In this document: positions 16,628 through 25,421 of the stretch, piece by piece
Layout of the letters: every line of letters starts with the position of its first letter
Position numbering within the stretch: the first letter of the stretch is position 1
Position numbers and translations under genes: made by a program
Assembly: GCA_016432725.1 (NCBI GenBank)
Contig: JACJDG010000003.1
Span: 7,470,001-7,534,000 of the forward strand
Source of the DNA: Streptomyces sp. DHE7-1
GTDB taxonomy: Bacteria; Actinomycetota; Actinomycetes; Streptomycetales; Streptomycetaceae
DNA length: 64,000 nt
Reading direction: 5' to 3'
Notes under the pieces: model-generated
The model's input: the letters and a program-made list of their open reading frames with translations, nothing else
Database searches by the model: none
Told to the model about the DNA's origin: nothing

Positions 16628-16788
16628 GGGGCGTCTCCCCGGTCCTCGCGGGTCCGGGACGCCCGGCACGGCACTTCGCCGCACGGTCGAATCGCCCGTG
16701 TACGCCCGGTACGAGGGCGGCTCGACCGCACGCCGAGGCGCCGCACCGGACGCCGAGGCCCGATCCACGAAGACCGGGGAGACGCCCC
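16628..16788. terminator. long-range inverted repeat between convergent genes
   Basis: Arms of 17 nt, GGGGCGTCTCCCCGGTC (16628-16644) and its exact complement at 16772-16788, enclose 127 nt. The right arm abuts the stop codon of the serine hydrolase gene. It lies between two converging genes (stops at 16530 and 16789), so a bidirectional terminator or cruciform is the simplest reading. No gene is seen inside. Confidence 0.5.
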
Positions 16789-17661
16789 CTAGGAAGCGTG
16801 GGCCGTCGTGGTGGACACGGCGGTCCGCGCGGCCCGCTCCACCAGCGAGACGCCGTCCTTCATCGTCTTGCTGCCGTCCGTCAGGACCGCGACCAGGTAG
16901 TGGTGTCCGCCCGCCGTGACCCGCCCGACGCTGTTGACGTCCCACAGGTCGGTCGTGTCGCGCTGCAGCCAGCCGTTCTTCAGGGCCCACCCGGAGCGGC
17001 CGGCCGCCGAGACGCCCCAGGACTGGTCGTCGGCGACGTGGCTCATCAGCGTGCGGACGCAGGCGCGGGACGCGGCGCTCAGCGCCGGCCCGGAACCCGT
17101 CTTCGTGGCCGGTCCGGCGTCGAACACCGCGCGCAGCAGGCGTATCTGGTCGGCGGCCGTGGTCCGGGTCAGGCCCCACTTGCCGCCGGGGCCGCCCTTG
17201 GTCTCGGTCAGCCCCAGTCGCTTGTTGGCCGCCTGGAGCCCCGGGGCGAGCCCGATGCGCCGCCACAGGGTGTTCGCCGCCGCGTTGTCGCTGTGCTCGA
17301 TCATCTTCTTGGTCTGCGCGCGCTCGTCGGAGGTCAGGGAGCGCCCCGAGTCCTGCGCCTTGAGCAGCAGCGCGGCGAGGATGTCGACCTTGACGATGCT
17401 GGCCGTGTCGTAGGGGGCGCTCTTGCCGAACACCGTGGGTGTGTGGCCCGGGCGGTCCAGGTCGAGGACCGCGGCGCTCACCCGCGCCTTGCCGTGCGCG
17501 CCGACCGATGCCGGGAAGTCCGCCGGTCCGGCGGCGGCCCGTGCCGTCGCGGGGGCCGCCGAGGCGGCCGACGTCAGCAGCGTCACCGCGGCGGCCGCGA
17601 GCGCGCCGCAGGCGGCCGCGCGCTTGCCCGGACGCGGGAAGGGGGAGGTTCGGAACGGCAT
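16789..17661 (-). CDS. secreted class A beta-lactamase-fold serine hydrolase
   Basis: A 290-residue exported protein (signal peptide about residues 1-42, ending in ARAAA). Active-site motifs are S88-x-x-K91 (SIVK), S124-D125-N126 and K228-N229-G230 in place of KTG. A usual Glu166-type omega-loop ExxLN is not obvious, so it may be a DD-peptidase-like or other serine hydrolase rather than a true beta-lactamase. It acts outside the cell. The ATG at 17661 has a weak GAGG site. It stands alone; the promoter probably lies in 17662-17770. Confidence 0.8.
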   Translation of the reverse strand: MPFRTSPFPRPGKRAAACGALAAAAVTLLTSAASAAPATARAAAGPADFPASVGAHGKARVSAAVLDLDRPGHTPTVFGKSAPYDTASIVKVDILAALLLKAQDSGRSLTSDERAQTKKMIEHSDNAAANTLWRRIGLAPGLQAANKRLGLTETKGGPGGKWGLTRTTAADQIRLLRAVFDAGPATKTGSGPALSAASRACVRTLMSHVADDQSWGVSAAGRSGWALKNGWLQRDTTDLWDVNSVGRVTAGGHHYLVAVLTDGSKTMKDGVSLVERAARTAVSTTTAHAS

Positions 17662-17842
17662 GGTGGCAGGCCTCGGCAGTGCGGGGGACAGGGACACGGA
17701 CTTGCGAACGTAGCCAGAACACCCGCGCGGTGAAGTGACCGCTGCCACGAAAAGGCGCCTTCGGGGCGATTTGTGAGCAGAGCAACAGATCCCGCTGGGC
17801 GCAGAATGAGACCACGGAGGCGTGACAGGTCCGGGAGGCGTC

Positions 17843-19294
17843 ATGAGCACATCAGGCGAGTCCAGGGTGTCCGGGCTGGAGGTCCGGTCCATCGACTACG
17901 TGCCCCTGAACGAGCGGCACGGCAGGCTCTGGCATCTGGGGCCGCTGTGGTTCATGTCCAACGCGCAGATCGCCACGCTGGCGGTGGGGCTGATCAGCAT
18001 CACCGAGGGCGGCAACCTGATCTGGTCGCTGCTGGCCATCGTCGCCGGCACCGTCATCGGCACCTTCTTCATGGCCTTCCACTCGGCCCAGGGCCCGCAG
18101 CTCGGCCTGCCGCAGATGATCCAGTCGCGGCCCCAGTTCGGCTACGTCGGCGCCCTGCTGGTGTGGCTCTTCGCCTATGTGCAGTACGCGGGATTCAACG
18201 TCTTCAACAGCATCCTCGCCGCCGACGCCCTCCACACCACGCTGCACGGGGGCGTCAAACTGTGGGTGGTCGTGGTCACCGCCGTCGCGCTGGTCATCGC
18301 GCTGGTGGGCTACGACATCATCCACAAGGCCGAACGCTTCCTGACCTACACCTTCCTCGTCGTCTTCGGCGTCTTCACGGTCGGTGTCCTGGTCACCCTG
18401 CACTACCCGGCGGGCTCCTTCGATCTCGGCGCCTTCCGGTGGACCCCGTTCCTCGCCCAGTTCGGCGTGGTCGCCGGCTACCAGATCAGCTGGGCCATCT
18501 ACGTCTCGGACTACTCGCGTTACCTGCCGCCTGACGTGACGGTCCGCAAGACCTTCTACTGGACCTACTTCGGCTCCGCGCTCGGCGGCATCTGGCTGAT
18601 GGTGCTCGGCACCCTGCTGGCCGCCTGGGCCGGCAAGGACTTCGACACGATCCGGTCCATCAACGCCGCCGGCGACAAGGTGTTCAACGGGTTCGGCGCG
18701 ATCGTGCTGCTCTTCGCCTCCCTGGGCCTGGTCTCCGTCACCGCGCTGAACATGTACGGCGGTTCGCTGACGCTCATCAGCGGTATGGACTCCTTCCGGC
18801 GGGTGCGGCCCACCCTGGGCGTACGGCTGCTGACCCTCGGGCTGACCGCGGCGCTCTCGCTGGTCGGCGCGCTCGCCGCGACCGCCCACTTCCTGGAGAA
18901 CTTCAACGACTTCCTGCTGCTGGTGCTCTACCTGTTCATCCCGTGGACGGCGGTGAACCTCATGGACTACTACGTCGTGCGCCGCGGCCACTACGCGATC
19001 GCGGAGATCTTCAACCCCCGGGGCATCTACGGCCGCTGGGGATGGCACGGCATCATCGCCTACCTGGTGGGCTTCGCCGTCATGGTGCCGTTCTTCGCCG
19101 TCGGGAAGCTGTTCGTCGGCCCCGCCGCCGAGGCGCTGGGCGGAGCCGACATCTCGCTGTTCATCGGGCTTCCGGTCTCCGCGGCCCTGTACTGGTGGCT
19201 GACACGCTCCGTCGACGTGGAGGCCGAGACCCGCCTCGCCGAGGCCGAGGCGGAGGCCCTGGAGCAGGCGGCACACGAGCACCGCGAGCCCTGA
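17843..19294 (+). CDS. NCS1-family purine-cytosine permease
   Basis: A 483-residue membrane protein with about 12 transmembrane helices. The N-terminal LNERHGRLWHLGPLWFMSN and the SISWAIYVSDYSRYLPP-like region (here QISWAIYVSDYSRYLPP) are typical of nucleobase:cation symporters of the cytosine/purine type. It probably imports cytosine, a purine or a related nucleobase by proton or sodium symport. The ATG at 17843 has GGGAGG upstream. No nucleobase catabolic gene is adjacent, so the substrate stays open. The C-terminus is a charged Glu/Ala-rich tail. Confidence 0.87.
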   Translation: MSTSGESRVSGLEVRSIDYVPLNERHGRLWHLGPLWFMSNAQIATLAVGLISITEGGNLIWSLLAIVAGTVIGTFFMAFHSAQGPQLGLPQMIQSRPQFGYVGALLVWLFAYVQYAGFNVFNSILAADALHTTLHGGVKLWVVVVTAVALVIALVGYDIIHKAERFLTYTFLVVFGVFTVGVLVTLHYPAGSFDLGAFRWTPFLAQFGVVAGYQISWAIYVSDYSRYLPPDVTVRKTFYWTYFGSALGGIWLMVLGTLLAAWAGKDFDTIRSINAAGDKVFNGFGAIVLLFASLGLVSVTALNMYGGSLTLISGMDSFRRVRPTLGVRLLTLGLTAALSLVGALAATAHFLENFNDFLLLVLYLFIPWTAVNLMDYYVVRRGHYAIAEIFNPRGIYGRWGWHGIIAYLVGFAVMVPFFAVGKLFVGPAAEALGGADISLFIGLPVSAALYWWLTRSVDVEAETRLAEAEAEALEQAAHEHREP

Positions 19295-19338
19295 GCGTCC
19301 GCATCCCGGGGCGGAGGACGCCGGTCGCGCCGATATTG

Positions 19339-19383
19339 CCTGCGCGACGCAGGGGATTCGGGGTATGTTTCTGCGTGACGCAA
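19339..19383. promoter_or_regulatory. two inverted repeats upstream of the NmrA-like gene
   Basis: CCTGCGCGACGCAGG (19339-19353) and TTCTGCGTGACGCAA (19369-19383) share the core CTGCGnGACGCA and are centred 30 bp apart (three helical turns). They lie 81-125 bp upstream of the ATG at 19464 and look like a tandem operator. No regulator gene is adjacent. Confidence 0.5.
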
Positions 19384-19463
19384 CCAATGTGTCGCGCGGC
19401 GTCCGCCGCGCGCCATCCCGCGCCCACTCCGAGACCCGACTCCCTTTCCCGAGGAGCCCTGCC

Positions 19464-20345
19464 ATGCTCACCATCGCCGTCACCGGCGCGACCGGCGCCC
19501 AGGGCGGTGCCACCGCCCGCGCCCTGCTCGCGGCCGGCCACCGCGTCCGCGCCCTCACCCGCGACCCGGCCGCGCCGGCGGCCGAGGCCCTGCGCCGGCT
19601 CGGCGCCGACGTCCGCCGTGCCGACTTCGACGACCGTCCCTCCCTGGACGCCGCCCTCGCGGGTGCCGACTCCCTCTTCGCGGTGACGACCCCGTTCGGT
19701 ACGGACACCGCGACCGAGGTGCGCCAGGGCAGGACCCTGCTGGACGCGGCGGCGGACGCCCGCCTCGGGCACGTCGTGTTCACCTCGGCGGCGCACGCCG
19801 ACCGCCGTACCGGCATACCGCACTACGACAGCAAGGCCGAGATCGAGCGTCACCTGACGACGACGGGCGTTCCCTGGACGGTCGTCGCCCCGGCGGCCTT
19901 CATGGACAACTTCGCCTCCGGCTGGACGCTGGAGGGCCTGCGCGAGAACACCTTCGCCTGGCCCATGCCGGCCGACCGCCCCCTGACCCTCATCCCCGCC
20001 GAGGACATCGGCGCCTTCGCGGCGCTGGCCCTGGTGCGCCGCGCGGAGTTCACCGGCCGCCGGATCGACATCGCCTCCGACGAACTCACCGCCGCCGGGA
20101 TCGCCGCGGTCCTGGCCACCGTCACCGGCCTGCCGATAGGGCACCACGAGGTGCCGCTTGCCCACGTGCGCACCCACTCGCACGACCTCGCGGCGATGTT
20201 CGGGTACTTCGGCACCACCGGCCTCGACGTCGGCGTCACCGCCCTGCGCCGCGCCCACCCCGAGGTCGGCTGGCACACCTTCGCCGACTGGGCCGCGGCC
20301 CAGGACTGGCCGGCCCTGCTCGCCGCGCCCGCCCGCGCCTCATGA
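19464..20345 (+). CDS. NmrA-like NAD(P)-binding protein (quinone oxidoreductase type)
   Basis: A 293-residue atypical short-chain dehydrogenase fold. VTGATGAQGGATARALL binds NAD(P). FTSAAHADRRTGIPHYDSKAEIE and VAPAAFMDNF are typical of NmrA/HSCARG and QorB-type proteins that sense or reduce via NADPH. A conventional YxxxK pair is replaced by the YDSK segment. The start ATG has GAGGAG upstream. A tandem inverted repeat (19339-19383) lies in the promoter. The stop overlaps that of the convergent YihY-like gene within TCATGA. Confidence 0.85.
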   Translation: MLTIAVTGATGAQGGATARALLAAGHRVRALTRDPAAPAAEALRRLGADVRRADFDDRPSLDAALAGADSLFAVTTPFGTDTATEVRQGRTLLDAAADARLGHVVFTSAAHADRRTGIPHYDSKAEIERHLTTTGVPWTVVAPAAFMDNFASGWTLEGLRENTFAWPMPADRPLTLIPAEDIGAFAALALVRRAEFTGRRIDIASDELTAAGIAAVLATVTGLPIGHHEVPLAHVRTHSHDLAAMFGYFGTTGLDVGVTALRRAHPEVGWHTFADWAAAQDWPALLAAPARAS

Positions 20346-21145
20346 ACGCGAGCCGCGCTCCTCGTGGGACGGCATCCAGTGGTGCTCGCAGAACCAGCGG
20401 CCGAACAGCGCACCCCCGTACACGACGAAGCCCACCCCGATCAGCCATGACTCGACCACCAGCACCGTCCCCACCGCCCCGTAGTTCAGGGCGTTGGTGA
20501 CGATGAGCGGGGTGAAGACGAGGTACGAGAAGACGCGCAGCCCGGCCAGACCGGCGACGGTGGCGATCGCGCCCGGCAGCAGGCGGCGCCAGTTGACCTG
20601 CCCGCCCAGCAGGAAACGCTGGCCCACCAGAAGAACAGCACCCCGCTCAGCACGGACACCACGATCCGTACCGTCCCGTGCAGCGCCGGGCGGGTCTGGA
20701 CCTCCTGGTAGAGGTAGCCGGTCAGCACCACGAGCCAGGTCGCCTGCCGCCACACCCGGTGCCAGGGGCCGGCCGCGAGGCCCCAGACGCGCTCGTACCC
20801 GTTCTGCACACTGCCCGCGAACGACACCCCGAACACGGCGAGCAGCACCAGGCTCAGCGCGCTGGTGGTGCCGATGACCTTGCGCGGCGGGCTGACGATG
20901 CCGGTCAGCGCGTCGGCGGACTGCCCGGACAGGCCCATGCCGTCGGTGAGCCAGGACGCGAAGCCTCCCCGGACCAGCGGATCGCCGGCGGCCACCACGA
21001 TCAGCAGCGGGGCGAGCGTCACCAGCGCCAGGGTCGCGAACCCCATCGCCCTGTGCATCAGTTCGAGATCGCGTCCGCGCCGGAACAGCGCGCGCACACC
21101 GAGCCACTCCCACGCGCGGTGGAGGCCGCGCCGCCACTGACTCAC
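20340..21145 (-). CDS. YihY/BrkB-family membrane protein (frameshifted)
   Basis: About 268 residues with six hydrophobic segments, starting FATLALVTLAPLLIVVAAG and ending SYLVFTPLIVTNALNYGAVG, then VVESWLIGVGFVVYGG. This matches the YihY/BrkB family of inner-membrane proteins, whose molecular role is unclear. The GTG at 21145 with CGGGAGGGACCC upstream is the best start. The frame breaks at the C run 20623-20625 (plus-strand view): adding one base joins VLFFWW to GQRFLLGGQVNWRRLLPG. The stop overlaps the convergent NmrA-like gene by 6 bp. Confidence 0.78.
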
Positions 21146-21379
21146 GGGTCCCTCCCGTGCTCGCCGCACCCGGGCTCGTCGCCGACGGCCGTACGTCGCC
21201 CCCTGGAGCGGGCGGCGCCGGTCGAGCCCCTGGTGCCATGATCCGACGAAAGGAGCCGGTCCGCTCGGTCCCCTCCGGTGCGCGGCACCGTCAGCTCGGG
21301 CCGCCGGGTCCCCGCCGCCGGAAGCACACCCGGGCGGACGGCGCCGGGAGCCCGGCTCCCGGCCGGTACGCGGACATCG

Positions 21380-22018
21380 TCACCCGGGTGTCTCCCGCAC
21401 CGTGGTGGTCACGCGGACGACGGACGGCCGGCGGGGAGTGGAGCCGAAACCGAAGCGCACGGGCGGGGCGACCGGTGCGAGCGGGCCCAGGTCCCGGCCC
21501 TCGAAGGTGGCCGTCGCGGTGGTCAGCGCGCGCAGATCACGTGCCCCGTACCACTCGCGTCTGCCCCCGCCGGCGCTCCCGCGCGTGCGAACGCCCATCA
21601 GCAGGCGGGCGAGCGGATCCGTCACGGCCGTCCAGGCCGGCGAGGCGGCCAGCGCGCCCGGGACGGCCCTCAGCAGCAGCCCCGTGGCGCCGCGCCGCCC
21701 GGCGGTGAAACACAGCCGGAGCAGCGGCTCGGCCTCGACGGTCCAGCGGCGGCCGTCGTCACGCACCCGTACGGGCACGACCCGCACCTCGTCGAAGGTG
21801 TAGGTACCGGCGATGAACCGCGCCGTGCGCGGGGTGGGGGCCAGCAGCAGCCGGTGGCCGTCGGCCCGTTCGAGCATCACGTCGCTGAACGGGCCGAAGG
21901 GCGAGCGGACCCAGTGCCCCACCACCAGACGGGTGCCGGACGACGTCCCGATCCCCGCGATCCAGCCGTCGAAGCGCAGCGGAGCGGGCCGGGCCCGGTT
22001 CCGGGCGCGGCCGCTCAC
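21380..22018 (-). CDS. conserved hypothetical protein
   Basis: A 212-residue soluble protein without signal peptide or membrane segments. It is beta-rich, with LRFDGWIAGIGTSSGTRLV near the N-terminus, a central LLRLCFTAGRR segment, and WYGARDL plus PPVRFGFGSTPR near the end. I recognise no named family; the pattern looks like a conserved actinobacterial protein. The start is GTG 22018 by position. It lies between the YihY-like gene and cyclophilin on the same strand, with a 53-bp gap to the cyclophilin stop. Confidence 0.6.
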   Translation of the reverse strand: MSGRARNRARPAPLRFDGWIAGIGTSSGTRLVVGHWVRSPFGPFSDVMLERADGHRLLLAPTPRTARFIAGTYTFDEVRVVPVRVRDDGRRWTVEAEPLLRLCFTAGRRGATGLLLRAVPGALAASPAWTAVTDPLARLLMGVRTRGSAGGGRREWYGARDLRALTTATATFEGRDLGPLAPVAPPVRFGFGSTPRRPSVVRVTTTVRETPG

Positions 22019-22071
22019 CGGCGCGGGCCGGGCGGGGGCGGCGTCATCGGGCGGGTCCGCCCCGGTGGCCG

Positions 22072-22563
22072 CTAGACCGTCCCGCTCTCGGAGATCGTGA
22101 CCTTCGCGCTCGGCGTGCCGCTGCGGCTGCCGAGCCCCTCGATGCGCTTCACCAGGTCCTGGCCCTCGACGACCTCGCCGAAGACGACGTGCTTGCCGTC
22201 GAGCCAGTCGGTGACGACCGTGGTCACGAAGAACTGCGAGCCGTTGGTGTTCCGGCCCGCGTTGGCCATGCTCAGCAGGTACGGACGGTCGTGCTTGAGG
22301 TCGAAGTTCTCGTCCTCGAACTTCTCGCCGTAGATGCTCTTGCCGCCGGTGCCGTTGCCCCGGGTGAAGTCGCCGCCCTGGAGCATGAACTGCGGAATGA
22401 TGCGGTGGAAAGAGGAACCCGCGTAACCGAAGCCGTTCTGGCCGGTGGCCAGCTCGCGGAAGTTCCTGGTGGTCTTGGGGACCACGTCGTCGAACAGCTT
22501 GAAGACGATCCGGCCGGCCGGCTCGTCGTTGATCGTGATGTCGAAGTACACGTTGTCACTCAT
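22072..22563 (-). CDS. cyclophilin-type peptidyl-prolyl isomerase
   Basis: A 163-residue cytoplasmic cyclophilin catalysing proline cis-trans isomerisation. The catalytic FHRIIPQFMLQGGDF and the substrate-binding ANAGRNTNGSQFFVTT block are intact, and HVVFGEVVEGQDLV follows. It has no signal peptide, unlike the secreted homologues. The ATG at 22563 (MSDNVYFD) is preferred over an in-frame ATG at 22572. It is monocistronic. Confidence 0.93.
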   Translation of the reverse strand: MSDNVYFDITINDEPAGRIVFKLFDDVVPKTTRNFRELATGQNGFGYAGSSFHRIIPQFMLQGGDFTRGNGTGGKSIYGEKFEDENFDLKHDRPYLLSMANAGRNTNGSQFFVTTVVTDWLDGKHVVFGEVVEGQDLVKRIEGLGSRSGTPSAKVTISESGTV

Positions 22564-22737
22564 GGCGATCAACCTACCGTCGAGCGGCGTCCCGGCGCGC
22601 GGAAGGGTCCGCCCGGACGCCGGTGTCGTGGCCGGCGGCCGAGGCGACTCGGACTGCCGGCGCCTCAGTGCACCCTACCGGAAGGGGTGCCGTGACATGA
22701 TCGTCCGGGACGGATCAGGTGGGGGAGAGGGGCCCTC

Positions 22738-23291
22738 GTGGCCGAGGGCTGGACCTGGGACGAGACCCTGTTCGCCGGCACGGCCGTCCACTACGAGCGG
22801 GGCCGGCTGCCCTACGCCCCCGCCCTGGTGCCGCGGCTGGCCGAGGTGCTCGCACCGGACGGGACCGGCCGACTGCTGGACGTGGGATGCGGGCCCGGCA
22901 CGCTGGCGCTGCCCCTGTCGCACCTGTTCGCCGAGGTGGTCGGAGTGGACCCCGACCCCGGGATGATCGCCGAGGCGGCCCGCCGGTCCGCCGGCGGACC
23001 GGCGGCCGGTGACGCGCGATGGGTACGGCTGCGGGCCGAGGACCTTCCGGGGGCTACACGGCCGCTCCCGGTTCGACGGACGACGCCCGGCTGCGCCACC
23101 TCACCCTGGCCCTGCCCCCGCGGCATGCCGCCCGTCTCTTCGAGGCGCAGGAGGCGGGGGCCACCGAGGACCGGCTGCGGGAGATCGCCGCGCAGGCCCT
23201 GGGCGAGGTCTACTTCCGCGACAGCGGCCGCCGAGCCCACGTGCTCGAGGTGGAGTTCACCGACCTCGAGCACGTGGAGTTCGACCTGTAG
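22738..23291 (+). pseudogene. chimeric methyltransferase remnant
   Basis: The first about 105 codons are a normal class I SAM methyltransferase start: DVGCGPGTLALPL (motif I) and VVGVDPDPGMIAEA, then LRAEDLPG. The protein then switches near 23050 to an unrelated segment of about 80 residues ending EVYFRDSGRRAHVLEVEFTD and VEFDL, joined if one G is added to the G run at 23050-23054. Motifs II-IV of the methyltransferase and the start of the second gene are missing. A deletion fusing two neighbouring genes, or an assembly collapse, would explain it. The GTG start has GGGGGAGAGG upstream. Confidence 0.55.
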
Positions 23292-23326
23292 CCCCGCCCG
23301 CGCCGCCGCCTGCGCACGCCGGGACT

Positions 23327-25120
23327 CTACGGGTACGACACCACCGTGGAAGGCGTCGTCGACGTGCCGGAGGTCGGCGCCCCCGTCTCGTTGATCACGT
23401 GCTCGTACTGCCCGTTGCCGCCGAGCGAGACCGCCAGCAGGTCGTGGAACCTCACGCCCGGCCGGTCCGGCGCGGAGAAGCCGTGGTGCTGCACGATGCC
23501 CGGGTCGACGTTGTAGTAGCAGTAGCTGCCCAGGCCCCAGCCCTCGTGCGCGGTGACGTGGTCACCGACCTTGTAGGCCGCGTAGCCCTTGACGCTGCCG
23601 TTCTGCACGGCGGCCTGGTTCGGGGCGTCGTACGCCTTCTCGTTCTGGAAGAAGACCGTGCGGCCCCGCTGGCCGTTCCACTGCACGTCGTACTTGTTGA
23701 AGTGCTCCACGAACAGCCCGGTGCAGAGCACGTCGTCGCCGTTGACCACGACTCCGTAGTCGGCGCGGTTGGTCTCCCAGCCGACACCGGTGCCGTGGTC
23801 GGCGCGCCACACCCAGGTGTGGTCGACGATGGTGTGCCGGTTGTTGATCACCATGCTCGTGGTGGCCTTGCCGGCGCCCGCGCCGCCGATGCGCACGAAG
23901 ACGTCCTGCACCGTGGTCGGGTTGGCCGAATGGTTCTTGGCGGCGCCCGCCGGACCGATCTCCAGCAGGGTCCGGGAGTTGACCGGCCCCGCGTCGACGA
24001 GGAAGCCGGCCAGCCGCACGCCGTCGACGTCGGCGACCTTCAGGACCGTGGTCCCGTTGTCGGGCACGAGGGTGGCGTAACCGAGGCCCAGGACCACGGT
24101 GTTGGGACGGTCGACCCGTATCGGGCGGTCCACGTGGTAGACGCCCGGAGTGAGCAGCAGGTGCAGGCCCTGCGCGAGCGCCTGGTTGAGGGTGGCCGCG
24201 CTGACGCCCGGCTTCGCGACATAGAACCGTGACAGCGGCAGGGACGTGCCCCTGGGCGTGCCGTTGCCCCAGGTCACACCGCGGGCGTTCGTCCGCTTCT
24301 CCGGCAGGAAGACCCGGAACTCGCTGCCGCTGAGGTACAGGAACGGCTTCTCGCGGGAGACCGGGGTGGTGTCCAGCGTGGTGTACACCGGGTTCGGGAA
24401 GCCCTGCGCCGGTGCGCCCTGCACGCCGGAGAAAACCATGTTCCACACGCCGTTGAGCCAGCTCCCGACGACGCTGTCGCGGGTGTACCACTGCTGCTGC
24501 GAGTACGGGCCGACCTGGCCGTCGACGCGGCTGTCGGCGATGTAGCCGCCGCTCGCCCAGCCGTAGCCGGACGGCGCGAGGTCGAGCCCGCCCCGTACGT
24601 GCATCCGGCGGAACGGAGCCGCCTGGGCGACGGCCCACCGGTTGGTGCCGTTCGCGGGGACCAGGGCCAGGTTCTCCGCCGAACGCCAGAAGTTCTGTGT
24701 GGCGTTGCCGTTGAACCAGCCCGCGTCGACCGTCACGTCGCCGTTGATGGTCGTGTCGTCCGGTGACAGGCCCAGGCCCGCGATGGAGGTGTAGAAGCCG
24801 ATCTGGGCGTTCAGGCCGTGGTACGTGCCGGGCTTGAACAGCAGCGCGTAGCGTCCGGTGCCGAACTGGGCCGACTCCTGCTTCGCGAAGACCTCGTCCA
24901 GCTCGGCCTGGATGCCGGGCGTCGACGGGTCGAAGACGAGCACGTTCGGACCCAGGTCGCCGCCACCGGGCAGGGCGCGCGGAGACCTGTGGCGGCCGGT
25001 CGCGGCGCCGGCCGGCGCGGCCGCGCCGGCCAGTACCGGAACGGCCGCCGCCGCGGCGCCCAGCACGGTCCGGCGGCCCACGGACGGCGAAGAGGGGGAG
25101 GTGGGGGAAGAGGGGGGCAT
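23327..25120 (-). CDS. secreted GH55-like exo-beta-1,3-glucanase
   Basis: A 597-residue exported protein. A twin-arginine-like signal (GRRTVLGAAAAAV) ends near residue 40. The rest is a double right-handed beta-helix resembling Streptomyces GH55 laminarinases: NVLVFDPSTP, YALLFKPGTYHG, GLGLSPDDTTING and RRMHVRG in the first repeat, then LLLTPGVYHVDRPI and VWRADHGTGVGWETN in the second. The Glu in AHEGWGLGSYCYY is probably the general acid. It would release glucose from beta-1,3-glucan. The start has AGGAGAG upstream. A LacI-type half operator lies at 25161-25174 in the divergent promoter. Confidence 0.8.
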   Translation of the reverse strand: MPPSSPTSPSSPSVGRRTVLGAAAAAVPVLAGAAAPAGAATGRHRSPRALPGGGDLGPNVLVFDPSTPGIQAELDEVFAKQESAQFGTGRYALLFKPGTYHGLNAQIGFYTSIAGLGLSPDDTTINGDVTVDAGWFNGNATQNFWRSAENLALVPANGTNRWAVAQAAPFRRMHVRGGLDLAPSGYGWASGGYIADSRVDGQVGPYSQQQWYTRDSVVGSWLNGVWNMVFSGVQGAPAQGFPNPVYTTLDTTPVSREKPFLYLSGSEFRVFLPEKRTNARGVTWGNGTPRGTSLPLSRFYVAKPGVSAATLNQALAQGLHLLLTPGVYHVDRPIRVDRPNTVVLGLGYATLVPDNGTTVLKVADVDGVRLAGFLVDAGPVNSRTLLEIGPAGAAKNHSANPTTVQDVFVRIGGAGAGKATTSMVINNRHTIVDHTWVWRADHGTGVGWETNRADYGVVVNGDDVLCTGLFVEHFNKYDVQWNGQRGRTVFFQNEKAYDAPNQAAVQNGSVKGYAAYKVGDHVTAHEGWGLGSYCYYNVDPGIVQHHGFSAPDRPGVRFHDLLAVSLGGNGQYEHVINETGAPTSGTSTTPSTVVSYP

Positions 25121-25160
25121 GCGCGGCTCTCCTGGTTCAGGAAGTGAACGATGCGGGGCG

Positions 25161-25174
25161 TGGGAGCGCTCTCT
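25161..25174. promoter_or_regulatory. LacI-type operator for the GH55 gene
   Basis: TGGGAGCGCTCTCT, a GAGCGCTC palindrome of the CebR/BglR type, lies 41-54 bp upstream of the GH55 start on the minus strand. It matches the perfect copy at 25361-25378. The 301-bp region 25121-25421 holds only these two sites and promoters. Confidence 0.65.
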
Positions 25175-25324
25175 CGACGTTGGATGCTTCATTGGCGTGA
25201 ACGATGCGTCAAGAGTTGCGACGGGATTTCCCCGTGACACCCCTGAGTGACCGTCACATTCCCACCCATGCCTTCGAGAAGTGAGCGAAAGGCCAGGCCA
25301 TCGCTGATCCTTTGGCCGATTCCC

Positions 25325-25353
25325 TTGACACCCTTCGTCGCCGCCCCAACACT
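25325..25353 (+). promoter_or_regulatory. promoter of the DUF1996-glycosidase operon
   Basis: TTGACA (25325-25330), a 17-nt spacer and AACACT (25348-25353) form a sigma70-type promoter. The operator at 25361-25378 would cover the transcription start. Confidence 0.5.
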
Positions 25354-25360
25354 CCAGCGA

Positions 25361-25378
25361 TGGGAGAGCGCTCTCCCA
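25361..25378. promoter_or_regulatory. perfect LacI-type operator
   Basis: TGGGAGAGCGCTCTCCCA is a perfect 18-bp palindrome just downstream of the promoter box. It is an expanded form of the TGGGAGCGCTCCCA CebR-type site. A third, degenerate copy lies at 30786-30803 before the LacI gene. Confidence 0.8.
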
Positions 25379-25421
25379 CTCCGTACGGCCTCCAGCCCCC
25401 ACCTCCCTCCGAGGAGTCCCC

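Noticed and set aside
16628..16788. Possible miniature inverted-repeat transposable element
   Set aside because: There is no flanking target duplication and the right arm abuts a stop codon. Two other convergent gaps carry similar long-loop repeats, so a terminator-type structure is more likely.
17852..19816. Long minus-strand frame opposite the NCS1 permease
   Set aside because: No domain seen; the permease on the plus strand has clear family motifs and membrane segments.
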